NCBI GenBank assembly: GCA_022791315.1
Contig: JAAVYW010000025.1
Coordinates: 1-64,000, forward strand
From: Oscillospiraceae bacterium
GTDB taxonomy: Bacteria > Bacillota > Clostridia > Oscillospirales > Ruminococcaceae
Length of the DNA stretch: 64,000 bases
Direction of reading: 5' to 3'
Under the pieces are notes generated by a model. It saw nothing but the letters and a program-made list of their open reading frames with translations, had not been told where the DNA came from and made no database searches. Shown here piece by piece: positions 17,683 through 28,543 of this stretch (position 1 is the stretch's first letter; the number at the start of each line of letters is the position of its first letter). Made by a program: the position numbers and the translations under genes.

Positions 17683-17812
17683 AGAGAAAAAGGGAGCTGA
17701 AAAATGCGTTTGCGTGCGGGGAATTTGCCGCTCCTTGGCCTGGGGTGTGACGGGATGCAAGGGGGCGGTCTTTGTTTCTTTTTGGAAATCGGAAAAGGGG
17801 TGAGGGGGAGGC

Positions 17813-18070
17813 ATGTATCTTCATCTGGGGCAGGATGTGGTGGTGAGGCACCGGGATATTCTGGGGATTTTTGATTTGGATAACTGTTCGGTTTCCAAAA
17901 TCACCCGCGCTTATCTCACAGCTGCCCAGAAGAATAACGGTGTTGTCACCGTGACGGCGGAGTTGCCAAAGTCCTTTGTGGTGACAGAGGAGGCGGGGAG
18001 GGTGATGGTGTATATCTCCCAAATCTCTGCCGGGACACTGCGGAAACGGTATGGGTCGCTGAATATCTGA
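17813..18070 (+). CDS. remB: Extracellular matrix regulator RemB (DUF370 family)
   Basis: 85 aa. It begins MYLHLGQDVVVRHRDILGIF, followed by DLDN and the SKSFVVTE-like stretch (PKSFVVTEEAG), as in B. subtilis RemB (YaaB), the paralogue of the DNA-binding RemA. It lies directly before gyrB, the conserved position. GGGGGAGG is close to the ATG. Confidence 0.9.
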   Translation: MYLHLGQDVVVRHRDILGIFDLDNCSVSKITRAYLTAAQKNNGVVTVTAELPKSFVVTEEAGRVMVYISQISAGTLRKRYGSLNI

Positions 18071-20041
<1,971 letters not shown>

Positions 20042-20057
20042 GGATGGGGAGGAAACT

Positions 20058-20258
20058 ATGTACTTGATTTTGGGGATTGTGTTTTTGGCCCTCGGGCTGT
20101 TGATGATCCTCAGGCCCCAGGTGTTTTTTGAGCTGGTGGAGAGCTGGAAAAGCGACAGCCCGGGGGAGCCCTCAAGGATGTATCTCTTGAGCACCCGGTT
20201 TGGGGGCGTGCTGGTTGCTGCCGTGGGGATTGCCAGTATTGTGGTGAATTTTTTGTAA
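20058..20258 (+). CDS. Small two-TM protein of the DUF6199 type
   Basis: 66 aa. Two hydrophobic helices (residues 2-18 and 48-64) flank a loop with ELVESWKSDSPGEPSRMYLL and TRFGG, the arrangement of DUF6199 proteins. GGGGAGG precedes the ATG. It is 16 bp downstream of gyrB and so probably rides on that transcript. No function is known to me; the family match is from memory of the motif. Confidence 0.65.
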   Translation: MYLILGIVFLALGLLMILRPQVFFELVESWKSDSPGEPSRMYLLSTRFGGVLVAAVGIASIVVNFL

Positions 20259-20279
20259 GAGACGGGAGAAAGGTCGAAA

Positions 20280-20426
20280 ATAAATTTCGAGCCTTGCCTT
20301 TTGTGGCCGTCTCAGCCGTTCCGGCTGAGATTTTGCCGCCGGAACATCGGCGATTTTGCTGCGCAAAACCAACCCCAAAGGGGGGAGAGAGGAAGCCCTC
20401 GCTTTTGCGAAGGCTGTGGTCATAAA
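20280..20426. repeat. Cluster of short hairpins upstream of the YcxB-like gene
   Basis: Successive stems are TCTCAGCC/GGCTGAGA, GCCG/CGGCG, ATTTTGC-TGC-GCAAAA, CCCCAAAGGGG and GCTTTTGCGAAGGC. The style is the same as the family 1 and 2 elements, but the sequence was not matched to another copy in the window. Confidence 0.5.
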
Positions 20427-20427
20427 G

Positions 20428-21015
20428 ATGGACGGGAAAGAAGAGAGATTTGGGTTTACCTACCGTATTTCCCTGGAAAATTACCGGGATTTTAATCTGA
20501 TGCTGGTGGAGTACTCTATGGGGAAGAGCAGGAAAAAAATGCGGATTTTCGGGATTTTGGAGGTTCTGGTGGGAATCCTGCTGCTGTGCTCCTGCTTTTT
20601 CTCCCAGGGCCCGGTGCACGCGCTTTACTATGCGATGGGGTTTTCCCTGCCGGTGGTGGGGGTGTTTTCGCTGTGCTACCACACGCTGATTTTCCCGAAA
20701 CAGATGAAAAAGAGCATAGAGAGAGCCTACCATGAGAGCGAGTATTTTGCGGGGGAACTGACCGTGAAGCTCTTTGACGACCGGGCGGAGGAACAGTCCG
20801 GGCATCTCTCCGGCAGCGCGAAGTGGAAGGACATCTCCCAGGTGGTGGAGAGCGAACGGAATTTGCTGATTATGATGCCGGGAGGGCGGGGGATTATCCT
20901 GCCCAAGGAGGCCTTGGGAGAAGAGGCTGAGGCTGTGAGTGAATTTTTGAAGGGCGTCTGCAAGAAAAACGAGAAACAGTATAGCGTCATGAAAAAGAAA
21001 GATTCAGCTGCCTAG
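20428..21015 (+). CDS. YcxB-like membrane protein
   Basis: 195 aa from the chosen ATG. The N-terminal soluble strand (FGFTYRISLENYRDFNLM) is followed by two TM helices and a C-terminal YcxB-like domain that recalls a PH fold (WKDISQVVESERNLLIMMPGG, GIILPKEALG). The ribosome site is weak and the exact start uncertain; the coding frame extends upstream to 20356 through the hairpin cluster. Its function is unknown. A second protein of the same type lies at 22062-22655. Confidence 0.7.
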   Translation: MDGKEERFGFTYRISLENYRDFNLMLVEYSMGKSRKKMRIFGILEVLVGILLLCSCFFSQGPVHALYYAMGFSLPVVGVFSLCYHTLIFPKQMKKSIERAYHESEYFAGELTVKLFDDRAEEQSGHLSGSAKWKDISQVVESERNLLIMMPGGRGIILPKEALGEEAEAVSEFLKGVCKKNEKQYSVMKKKDSAA

Positions 21016-21023
21016 GCTTCCTC

Positions 21024-21343
21024 AGCGTAGCGACACCAAAAGTTCCGTCCACCCTTTCAAGGGTGGAAGACCAACTTCGTTGGTCTGGCAAGAATCGCGT
21101 TGCGATTCTTGAAAGTCAAGCCAAAGGCTTGACTTTGTGCAGGGCAAAGCCCCTTGTGGGTTTGGGCAAAGCCCAACTATTTCGTCGTCAGACTTAAACT
21201 TTTCCATTTGCCTGCGGCAAATGGAAACCTGCGGGCGCGGCTGTGCCGCCATTGGCAGGCCCCCGGCGGCACAGCGGGAACAACCTGTTCCTCTGCGGCA
21301 AATACGGCGCGGGCTTTGGTTATGGCTTAGATTGAATCTGCGG
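21024..21343. repeat. Family 1 modular hairpin element, copy E (copy A orientation, right half divergent)
   Basis: It shares with copy A, in order, CACCC-TTTCAA-GGGTG, GACCAACTTCGTTGGTC, CAAGAATCGC/GCGATTCTTG, AAGTCAAGCC/GGCTTGACTT and GGGCAAAGCCCC. The right half differs, with TTTCCATTTGCC/GGCAAATGGAAA and GCGGCTGTGCCGCC-type stems. It fills the gap between the YcxB-like gene and the AT-rich methyltransferase. Confidence 0.75.
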
Positions 21344-21351
21344 AGGCGTGC

Positions 21352-22041
21352 ATGAAAATCAATACATTGGAAGATTTATTCGATATGCTTGACAAATATA
21401 CAGACGGAGTGGATTGGGATACTTTTTATACGAATAGAGATAAACCCGCCCCATTTTTAAAATACAATAAACTCCCGGATAAATGCGTTGTTGATTTCAT
21501 AAAAGAGCATAACATTAAAAAAGCCTGCGAATTTGGCTGCGGGGAAGGGAGAAACGCAATTTATCTTGCCAAAAACGATATTGAGATAGAAGCGTATGAT
21601 TTGTCAGAAACCGCGATAAAAAATGCAAGAAGGAATGCAGAAGAAAGCAGGGCAGAAAAGGCAGTTTTTCAGGCAGAAAATATTTTTGCATTGGATTTCG
21701 GGGATAAGAAGTTTGATCTGGTGATAGACAGCGGCGTTTTTCATCATCTGACACCGCATAGACGTTTGCAATACCGAGATATTGTATCAAATATATTAAC
21801 AGAAAACGGCTATTTTATTTTGTTGTGCTTCGCGGCGGGGGAAGACGGCGCAGACGAAGTGGATGATTATGAATTTTATAAGGGGAGGCAAACGGGAGCT
21901 GCATTTACCCAAGAAAGACTGAAAGAGTTTTGGGGAGACAGATTTGATGTGATGGAATTACGAAAAGGCGAAAATATTGTGGAAGAGCAGATGTGGGAGA
22001 GCGAATATCTCTATGTATGTGTCTTTAAAAGGCTTAGTTAA
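21352..22041 (+). CDS. Class I SAM-dependent methyltransferase, AT-rich
   Basis: 229 aa. Motif I is CEFGCGEGRNAIYLA and the post-I acid lies in IEAYDLSETAI; the later VIDSGVFHHL matches motif IV of small-molecule methyltransferases. Base composition is obviously lower in GC than all neighbours and codons end in A/T, which suggests recent transfer. It lies between a family 1 repeat and the 22062 gene, within the gyrB-gyrA gap. The substrate is unknown. Confidence 0.85.
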   Translation: MKINTLEDLFDMLDKYTDGVDWDTFYTNRDKPAPFLKYNKLPDKCVVDFIKEHNIKKACEFGCGEGRNAIYLAKNDIEIEAYDLSETAIKNARRNAEESRAEKAVFQAENIFALDFGDKKFDLVIDSGVFHHLTPHRRLQYRDIVSNILTENGYFILLCFAAGEDGADEVDDYEFYKGRQTGAAFTQERLKEFWGDRFDVMELRKGENIVEEQMWESEYLYVCVFKRLS

Positions 22042-22061
22042 AACTCATTGAGGGAGGTATC

Positions 22062-22655
22062 ATGCGCAGGATGCAAAAGGAAGTCCCGGCGGACCCGCTG
22101 ATTCGGGAATTGCAGGGAATCGAGCCGCTGGATTTGGAAAAGACAGAACAGCTGCTGAAAGAGCGGGAAGTGCCTTTTCTTCGGAAACGGGTGGAGACGG
22201 AGCAGGAATTGGCCGCGGAGGCTGTGCTGGTTTTGAGCAAGAGGCAGAGGGGGATGCGCAGGTATCTCTCCATGGGGGCGCTGTTTTTGGTGGCGGGGAT
22301 TTATGTGATTGATTTTATCCGCAATCCCGCCTATCCCCTGGCGCTGGTGTTGGCTGTGCTGGCCGCGGGGGTGGGGGTGTTCCTATTGGGAGGGCCCAAA
22401 CGGGAGGCGCCGAAAACTGCCGCGTTGTATTGTCAGAACGTGCCCTCTTTTGCGCTGTGCCTGTTTGAGGCGGGGATGGTGTTTGAAGACGGGGGAGGGA
22501 ATGTGGCAGCGTGCCCCCGCGGGGCGCTGGTGTGGTGCGAGACGGAGCGGGCCTTTGCCTGCTTGGTGAACGGGAGAGGTTTGATTTACCTGCCAAAGGC
22601 GGATCTGGACGAGAGGGAGACAGGGCTGGTGAAGGGGCTGCTGGCAAGTGTGTGA
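22062..22655 (+). CDS. Hypothetical membrane protein, YcxB-like C-terminus
   Basis: 197 aa. A charged N-terminal helix region (LDLEKTEQLLKEREVPFLRKR) is followed by two TM helices (about 70-110) and a C-terminal domain with CETERAFACLVNGRGLIYLPK. That stretch parallels the YcxB-like protein upstream, so the two may be distant paralogues. GGGAGG lies 4 nt before the ATG. It is not assigned to a named family with certainty. Confidence 0.65.
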   Translation: MRRMQKEVPADPLIRELQGIEPLDLEKTEQLLKEREVPFLRKRVETEQELAAEAVLVLSKRQRGMRRYLSMGALFLVAGIYVIDFIRNPAYPLALVLAVLAAGVGVFLLGGPKREAPKTAALYCQNVPSFALCLFEAGMVFEDGGGNVAACPRGALVWCETERAFACLVNGRGLIYLPKADLDERETGLVKGLLASV

Positions 22656-22692
22656 CAGCCGGGCTGCCTTGCGAAGCTGTTGAGGAAAGGAT

Positions 22693-25242
22693 ATGCGTAT
22701 GGAGAACTTGGAAAACCAAAAGATAGTGCCGGTGAATATTGAAAAGCAGATGAAGGAGAGCTTTTTGGACTACTCCATGTCTGTGATTGTCAGCCGGGCC
22801 CTGCCGGATGTGCGGGACGGGCTCAAGCCGGTGCACAGGAGGATTCTGTATACCCTCTATGAGAATGGTATCGGGCCGGATAAGGCTTACCGGAAATCAG
22901 CGGATACCGTGGGATCGGTGCTGGGGCGGTATCATCCCCACGGGGATATGTCGGTCTATGACGCTATGGTGCGCATGGCGCAGGACTTTTCCATGCGCTA
23001 TCCCCTGGTGGACGGGCACGGGAACTTTGGGTCGGTGGACGGTGACCCGCCTGCTGCCTATCGTTATACCGAGTCCCGGATGAGCCGGATTTCCACCTAT
23101 ATGATGCAGGATATTGACAAGGAAACCATCGACTATCAGCCCAACTATGACGACCGGCTGCAGGAGCCGGTGGTGCTGCCTGCCAAGTACCCCAACCTGC
23201 TGGTGAACGGGTGCACGGGGATTGCGGTGGGGATGGCAACCAATATCCCGCCCCATAACCTGAGAGAGGTGGTAGGGGCCATTGAGCTGCTCATTGACAA
23301 TCCGGAGGCCACGCTGGATGAGCTGATGGAGCATGTGAAGGGGCCGGATTTCCCCACAGGGGGGATTATCATGGGGCGGGCGGGCATCCGCGCCGCCTAT
23401 GCCACCGGGCGGGCCAAGATTACCCTGCGGGCCAGGGCCAATATCGAGGAGGAGAAAAGCGGGAAGTTCCGCATTGTGGTAACGGAGCTGCCCTATATGG
23501 TGAACAAGGCACGGCTCATCGAGAGCATTGCGGGGCTGGTGAAGGACCGGAGGATTGAGGGCATCTCGGATTTGCGGGACGAGACCGACCGGAAGGGCAT
23601 GAGCGTGGTGATTGAGCTGAAGCGGGATGCCAATCCCCAGATTGTGCTCAACAAGCTCTTCTCCTACAGCCAGATGCAGGAGACAGTGGGGATTATCATG
23701 CTGGCACTCCATGAGGGCGTGCCGAAGATTATGACCCTCAAGGAAATCCTCACCCACTACATCGATTTCCAGTGCGAGGTTATTACCCGCAGAACCCGGT
23801 TTGACCTGAAAAAGGCAAAGGAGCGGGAGCATATCCTGCGGGGGCTGGTGCTGGCGCTGGACTATATCGACGAGGTAATTGCCATCCTGCGGGCGGCAAA
23901 GTCGGTTCCCGAGGGCAAGGAGGCGCTGATGACCCGGTTTGGGCTGGACGATATCCAGGCCAGCGCCATTGTTGCCATGCGGCTTGGACAGCTCACCGGG
24001 CTGGAACGGGAGAAAATCGAAGACGAGCTGGCCCAGATTGAGGATAAAATCCGGGAGTACAACGAAATCCTGGCCGACCGGCAGAAGGTGCTGGCCCTGG
24101 TGAAAAAGGAGACCGGGGAAATCCGGGATAAATTTGCCGACGAGCGGCGCACGGAAATCGCCATGGTTTCGGGCGAGGTGGATATTGAAGACCTGATTCC
24201 GGTGGAGGACTGCGTGCTGACCCTGACCCACACAGGGTATATCAAGCGGCAGCCGGTGGACACCTACAAGACCCAGCGGCGGGGCGGACGGGGCATTACA
24301 GGGCTGGCAAAGAAGGAAGACGACTTTGTGGAAGACCTGTTTATCTGTTCCTCCCACGACTATGTGCTCTATTTCACCAATCGGGGCAAGGTGTACAAGG
24401 TGAAATGCTATGAGGTGCCGGAGGGCTCCCGGGCTTCCAGGGGGACAAATATTGTGAACCTGCTGCCCCTGGAGGAAAACGAAAAGGTGAACACGGTGCT
24501 GCACGTGAACGAGTTTGACGACGACCACTTCCTCACTATGGTGACAAAGCAGGGGATTGTGAAACGCACCCGGCTCTCAGCCTATGCCAGCGCCCGGAAG
24601 GGCGGGCTCATCGCCGTGTCGTTAGACGAGGGGGATGAGCTCTCCTGGGTGAAGCTGACAGGGGGCAGCGACCAGCTGCTCATCGCCACCCGCGGGGGGA
24701 GCGCCATCCGGTTCCACGAGGGCGACGTGCGGGAAGTGGGACGCAGCGCAAGGGGCGTCAAGGGCGTGACCCTGGACGAGGGCGACGAGGTCATCGACCT
24801 GCTGTGTATTGAGCCGGGAGGGCATATCCTCACGGTGACGGAGAACGGGCAGGGGAGGCTCACGCCTGAGAGCGAGTACCGCTGCCAGAACCGGGGCGGC
24901 AAGGGCTCTATCAACTACAAGACCGGGCCGGAAAAGGGCCTGGTGGCCGGGGTGAAGATGGTGGACGAGGGGGATGACGTAATCCTCATCACCACGGAGG
25001 GGGTTGTCATCCGTATCTCCTGTTCGGAAATCCCGGTGCAGTCCCGCTATGCGGGCGGGGTACGGGTGATGCGCACAGGGGAGAATGCCCGTGTGGCCAC
25101 GCTGGCCAGGGCCCCCAAGGAGGAGACCGTGGAGCGCCAGGCCGAGGAGGCGGCGGAAAAACAGCGGGAGCAGGGGGAATCCCTGCTTACACCCGAGGAA
25201 GAGCTGAATATTCCGGGCTTGGAAGAGACGGAAGAGGAATAA
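22693..25242 (+). CDS. gyrA: DNA gyrase subunit A
   Basis: 849 aa. It is the breakage-reunion subunit. The catalytic tyrosine is Tyr125 in AAYRYTESR. The quinolone-determining region reads [17 protein letters not shown]: the residue equivalent to E. coli Ser83 is Met86, while the Asp87 equivalent (Asp90) is kept. The C-terminal beta-pinwheel contains a QRRGGRGI GyrA-box. An ATG two codons later (22699) is an equal start candidate. A terminator follows directly. Confidence 0.96.
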   Translation: MRMENLENQKIVPVNIEKQMKESFLDYSMSVIVSRALPDVRDGLKPVHRRILYTLYENGIGPDKAYRKSADTVGSVLGRYHPHGDMSVYDAMVRMAQDFSMRYPLVDGHGNFGSVDGDPPAAYRYTESRMSRISTYMMQDIDKETIDYQPNYDDRLQEPVVLPAKYPNLLVNGCTGIAVGMATNIPPHNLREVVGAIELLIDNPEATLDELMEHVKGPDFPTGGIIMGRAGIRAAYATGRAKITLRARANIEEEKSGKFRIVVTELPYMVNKARLIESIAGLVKDRRIEGISDLRDETDRKGMSVVIELKRDANPQIVLNKLFSYSQMQETVGIIMLALHEGVPKIMTLKEILTHYIDFQCEVITRRTRFDLKKAKEREHILRGLVLALDYIDEVIAILRAAKSVPEGKEALMTRFGLDDIQASAIVAMRLGQLTGLEREKIEDELAQIEDKIREYNEILADRQKVLALVKKETGEIRDKFADERRTEIAMVSGEVDIEDLIPVEDCVLTLTHTGYIKRQPVDTYKTQRRGGRGITGLAKKEDDFVEDLFICSSHDYVLYFTNRGKVYKVKCYEVPEGSRASRGTNIVNLLPLEENEKVNTVLHVNEFDDDHFLTMVTKQGIVKRTRLSAYASARKGGLIAVSLDEGDELSWVKLTGGSDQLLIATRGGSAIRFHEGDVREVGRSARGVKGVTLDEGDEVIDLLCIEPGGHILTVTENGQGRLTPESEYRCQNRGGKGSINYKTGPEKGLVAGVKMVDEGDDVILITTEGVVIRISCSEIPVQSRYAGGVRVMRTGENARVATLARAPKEETVERQAEEAAEKQREQGESLLTPEEELNIPGLEETEEE

Positions 25243-25243
25243 T

Positions 25244-25290
25244 AAAAGCAAAAGCAGCCCGTGGTGGAAGCCGCGGGCTGCTTTTGCTTT
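25244..25290 (+). terminator. Rho-independent terminator of gyrA
   Basis: AAAGCAAAAGCAGCCCG and CGGGCTGCTTTTGCTTT form a long stem around a short loop; T-runs on both sides would let it work in both directions. It lies a few bases after the gyrA stop. Confidence 0.85.
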
Positions 25291-25298
25291 GGGTGGGA

Positions 25299-25547
25299 GG
25301 CCTGTTTGCCTGGTGGCAAAGGCGGCGAGGGGGTATGGGTGGGGGAGACAGAGGGGGTCTCGGTGGGGGCGGCGTGTTGGCTGGGTGGTAGACTTGGCTT
25401 GCTACAAATACGCCGCCATGGAGAGAAGGGGGTGTTTCGCTGACTGCGGTGAGCAATGGGGGCTTTGCCCCTCAACAAAGCCAAGCTTATGGCTTGACTT
25501 TCCAACGCAGTTGGTCTGGAAACTTTACTTCGCCTACGGCGCGGTAT
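25299..25547. repeat. Family 1 modular hairpin element, copy F (copy D orientation)
   Basis: It starts GGCCTGTTTGCCTGGTGGCA and ends CGCCTACGGCGCGGTAT. It keeps GGGGCTTTGCCCC, AGCCAAGC/GCTTGACTT and CAACGCAGTTGG, but has lost the GAATC hairpin and parts of others, so it is a shortened copy. It follows the gyrA terminator. Confidence 0.8.
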
Positions 25548-25690
25548 CTAATGTGATTGCAATACTGCCTTGGAAAGCGTGGCCTTGCAGGCGGCAGTGG
25601 AGGCGGTTGAGGCCGGAATATCAATTTGCTGGGAATGGGGGCCGCTGCCTTCCCAGGAGTGGAGGAGAGCGCCGGACTGCTCCCGGATTT

Positions 25691-25900
25691 CTACGGACAG
25701 GGTACGGCAGTGCCTTTCATCTGGACAGTGAGGTGGCGGTGTTTCTTGAATACCACAAAGTTGCGGGATATGGAGCCGGTGAAGAGGAGGAGGGACCAGA
25801 GGCGGCCGACGGCGATTAGGGCGGATTTGCTGACGGCCAGGCCGAAATGATAGAGGAGGAAGGGGAGGGGGAGCAGGAGGAATAACAGAAACTGCCACAT
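25691..25900 (-). CDS. Small membrane protein downstream of the XRE regulator, 69 aa
   Basis: It has one long or two short hydrophobic segments (MWQFLLFLLLPLPFLLYHF and a second around residues 28-42) and a basic C-terminal part (VVFKKHRHLTVQ). GGAGG sits 4 nt before the ATG, and the gene begins 8 nt after the stop of the XRE gene, so the two are almost certainly co-translated. No family is recognised. The 25548-25690 stretch beyond it holds no clear gene. Confidence 0.6.
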   Translation of the reverse strand: MWQFLLFLLLPLPFLLYHFGLAVSKSALIAVGRLWSLLLFTGSISRNFVVFKKHRHLTVQMKGTAVPCP

Positions 25901-25908
25901 AGAGCCTC

Positions 25909-26709
25909 CTATCGGTGGAACCAGAAGGCGATGAGGCTGACGAGCCAGTCCCACATGTCGGGGTAAGTTTCTTTGACCCAGTGGGTGACAAGGGCGCGGT
26001 CCAGCTGCCAGAGGTCATCTACCTGGACGGTGATGTCGCCGGAGGGGCGAAAGCCCACGGCTAAATGGCCGGAGGGGGCGTTGCCGATGCCCACCATCTC
26101 CCCAAAGGCGGCGTTGCCGATGGCAATCGTGCCGCGGGCCAGGTTGCCAATGGCAAAGAGGCCCAGAACCAAGTTGCCTGCGGCAAACAGGCCGATGCCG
26201 ATATTGCCCAGGGCAATCAGGCCCAGCGCCAGCACGGCTATGGCAATGAGCCCCACACTGAGCACGCCCACCGAGAGGAGGCCCAGGGAAAAGATGCCCA
26301 CAGAGAGGAACCCCACTGCCACATTGCCAATGGCGATGACACCCTTTGCCCTGCACAGGCCGGAGCCGGTGTGGATGTGCACCAGGGGGAGCTTTCCCAC
26401 CTTTTTCTTGCTGATGTATTCGTACTCCCAGCGCTGGCGCCGGGTTTGGCCGTGGCGGGTCACCCACACCCGCTCTGCCTGTATTGTCTGGCCCTGGGAT
26501 TCCTTGGAAGAGGAGTCCTCCCATACCAAATAGTCCAATGTGACGCCGAAATAGGAGCTGAGGAGCTTGAGATTTTCCATATCCGGGTTGGACTGGCCGG
26601 ACTCCCATTTCTGCACCGCCTGGCGGGAGACCCCCACCACTTGGGCCAGCTCTTCCTGGGACATGCCCTTTTCCCTGCGCAGCAGCGCTATTTTTTCACT
26701 GAATTTCAT
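25909..26709 (-). CDS. XRE-family regulator with glycine-pentad repeat C-terminus
   Basis: 266 aa. Residues 1-60 are an XRE helix-turn-helix (GMSQEELAQVVGVSRQAVQKWE). From about residue 123 to 203 glycine recurs every fifth residue (G-hydrophobic-x-x-hydrophobic, about 16 units such as GFLSV, GIFSL, GLLSV), then a short helical tail. Such pentads could form a beta-solenoid or a membrane-inserted bundle. The ATG at 26709 has AAGGAAG 9 nt upstream; an extended -10 (TGC TACAAT, 26741-26736 on the minus strand) may drive it. Ligand and targets are unknown. Confidence 0.8.
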   Translation of the reverse strand: MKFSEKIALLRREKGMSQEELAQVVGVSRQAVQKWESGQSNPDMENLKLLSSYFGVTLDYLVWEDSSSKESQGQTIQAERVWVTRHGQTRRQRWEYEYISKKKVGKLPLVHIHTGSGLCRAKGVIAIGNVAVGFLSVGIFSLGLLSVGVLSVGLIAIAVLALGLIALGNIGIGLFAAGNLVLGLFAIGNLARGTIAIGNAAFGEMVGIGNAPSGHLAVGFRPSGDITVQVDDLWQLDRALVTHWVKETYPDMWDWLVSLIAFWFHR

Positions 26710-26813
26710 TTGCAATCGCTTCCTTTCTGAGGGCTATTGTAGCAGGTTCCCAGGAGGTTTTCTACCAACAAGGCTATAGAATTTGACAACTTGGGGTTGC
26801 TTTTCGGGAAAAC

Positions 26814-26972
26814 GTGTAATTTGCCCGGGAGAGCGGGGAGAAGATGGGAAAATTACACTTTTGCATACTAGCACAGGAAATTCATAAAAAGTTCTTTTTT
26901 GTGTGGGTTTGATATGATATAATGAAAGAAGGTCTTGTCCCCTTGGTGAGCCCTATGGGGCTTTTTCTTTTT
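26814..26972 (+). promoter_or_regulatory. gltA control region: inverted repeat, promoter and leader hairpin
   Basis: An inverted repeat with 9-bp arms GTGTAATTT (26814-26822) and AAATTACAC (26850-26858) lies upstream of an extended -10 promoter (TGATATAAT, hexamer 26918-26923). Just after the start point, AGCCC-TATG-GGGCT is followed by TTTTTCTTTTT (26949-26972), a short terminator-like hairpin that could attenuate transcription. The regulator is not evident. Confidence 0.5.
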
Positions 26973-27037
26973 CGCGCTACTGCTGCATGGGGGACGGGAG
27001 GTTTGTAGATGAAACCAGAGAAAGGAAGTGAAAGAAT

Positions 27038-28402
27038 ATGCCTTCTTTCAAGACAAAAGTGACCCCGGAGCTGGAAAAGCTCACCAATATCTGTGAGGCG
27101 CACAGCCAGATTGACCCGGGGCTCTATGGGACGTATGACGTAAAGCGGGGGCTGCGGGATTTAAACGGCAAAGGGGTTTTGGCCGGGCTGACGCAGATTT
27201 CCAGCATTATTTCTTCCCGCACGGAGGGGGAGAAAACCGTTCCCTGCGAGGGGGAGCTCTACTACAGGGGGATTGACATCCGGGCTTTGACGAGGGGGTT
27301 TTTGTCTGAGGACAGGATGGGGTTCGAGGAGACGGCCTACCTGCTGCTCTTTGGCGTGCTGCCCACAGGGGAGCAGCTGCAGAAGTTTAAGGAAATCCTG
27401 GCGGCGCAGCGCTCCCTGCCCCGGAATTTTGTGCGGGACGTGATTATGAAGGCGCCCAGCCGGGATATGATGAACACCCTCTCCCGCAGTGTGCTCACCC
27501 TCTACTCCTATGACAGTGACCCGGACAACATTGAGCTGCCCAATGTGCTGCGCCAGTGTATCAACCTCATCAGCGTGTTTCCCATGCTCTCGGTGTACGG
27601 GTATCATGCCCATCAGCACTACAACAGGAACAAGAGCCTCTACATCCACCGGCCCAGAAAAGAGCTCTCCACAGCGGAAAATATCCTGCGGATGCTGCGG
27701 CCGGACAAAAAGTATACCCCGTTGGAGGCAAAGATATTGGATTTGGCGCTGGTGCTCCATATGGAGCACGGCGGGGGCAACAACTCCACCTTTACCACCC
27801 ACGTGGTCTCCAGCTCGGGCACGGACACCTATTCCGCAGTGGCAGCGGCGCTGGGGTCGCTCAAGGGGCCTAAGCACGGCGGGGCCAATATCAAAGTGGT
27901 GAGCATGTTTGACGACATGAAGCGGGAGGTGCGGGACTGGAAGGACGAGGAGGCAGTGGAGCGCTATCTCTTGCGCCTGCTGCACAAGGAGGCCTTTGAC
28001 CGGCGGGGGCTCATCTACGGGATGGGGCATGCGGTGTACTCCATCTCGGACCCCAGGGCCCAGATTTTCAAGGCCTTTGTGGAGCAGCTGGCCCGCGAAA
28101 AGGGGCGGGGCAAGGACTATGCCCTCTATGCCATGGTGGAGCGGCTGGCTCCCCAGGTGATTGGGCGGGAACGGCATATCTACAAAGGGGTCAGCGCCAA
28201 TGTGGACTTCTACTCCGGGTTTGTCTACAGTATGCTGGATTTGCCCCCCGAGCTCTTTACCCCCATGTTTGCCATTGCCCGCATTGTGGGGTGGAGCGCC
28301 CACCGGCTGGAGGAGCTGATTAACGCGGACAAGATTATCAGGCCCTCCTACCAGAACGTGATGCCCACCGTGGAGTATCTTCCCCTGGCCCAGAGAGGCT
28401 AA
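27038..28402 (+). CDS. gltA: Citrate synthase
   Basis: 454 aa, long for the family, with an N-terminal extension of about 60 residues. It condenses oxaloacetate and acetyl-CoA. Active-site landmarks are MEHGGGNNSTF (first histidine), GSLKGPKHGGAN (second histidine) and GMGHAVY (third histidine) with an RAQIF-type segment. AAAGGAAG precedes the ATG. It is monocistronic: a hairpin follows and no other TCA gene is adjacent, so it probably feeds glutamate synthesis. Confidence 0.93.
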   Translation: MPSFKTKVTPELEKLTNICEAHSQIDPGLYGTYDVKRGLRDLNGKGVLAGLTQISSIISSRTEGEKTVPCEGELYYRGIDIRALTRGFLSEDRMGFEETAYLLLFGVLPTGEQLQKFKEILAAQRSLPRNFVRDVIMKAPSRDMMNTLSRSVLTLYSYDSDPDNIELPNVLRQCINLISVFPMLSVYGYHAHQHYNRNKSLYIHRPRKELSTAENILRMLRPDKKYTPLEAKILDLALVLHMEHGGGNNSTFTTHVVSSSGTDTYSAVAAALGSLKGPKHGGANIKVVSMFDDMKREVRDWKDEEAVERYLLRLLHKEAFDRRGLIYGMGHAVYSISDPRAQIFKAFVEQLAREKGRGKDYALYAMVERLAPQVIGRERHIYKGVSANVDFYSGFVYSMLDLPPELFTPMFAIARIVGWSAHRLEELINADKIIRPSYQNVMPTVEYLPLAQRG

Positions 28403-28410
28403 AAGGCAGA

Positions 28411-28450
28411 TCCCCCTTTTTCCGGTACTGCGGGAAAAGGGGGAGCTTTG
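28411..28450 (+). terminator. Hairpin after gltA
   Basis: TCCCCCTTTTTCCG pairs imperfectly with CGGGAAAAGGGGGA around GTACTG. The stem is followed by GCTTTG rather than a long T-run, so termination is likely but not certain. Confidence 0.5.
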
Positions 28451-28543
28451 AAGAGAGGGGAAAAGGGAAGCGTCTGTGAATGGAAATGGGCCAATCTGCA
28501 CATACTTCCACCATCTGGCAGGAAAAAATAGACGAGGTGGAAT

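Noticed and set aside
17621..17803. A 60-aa frame between the remB promoter and remB
   Set aside because: It starts before the promoter's -35 box, has no ribosome site, and its sequence resembles nothing known; it is more likely untranslated leader.
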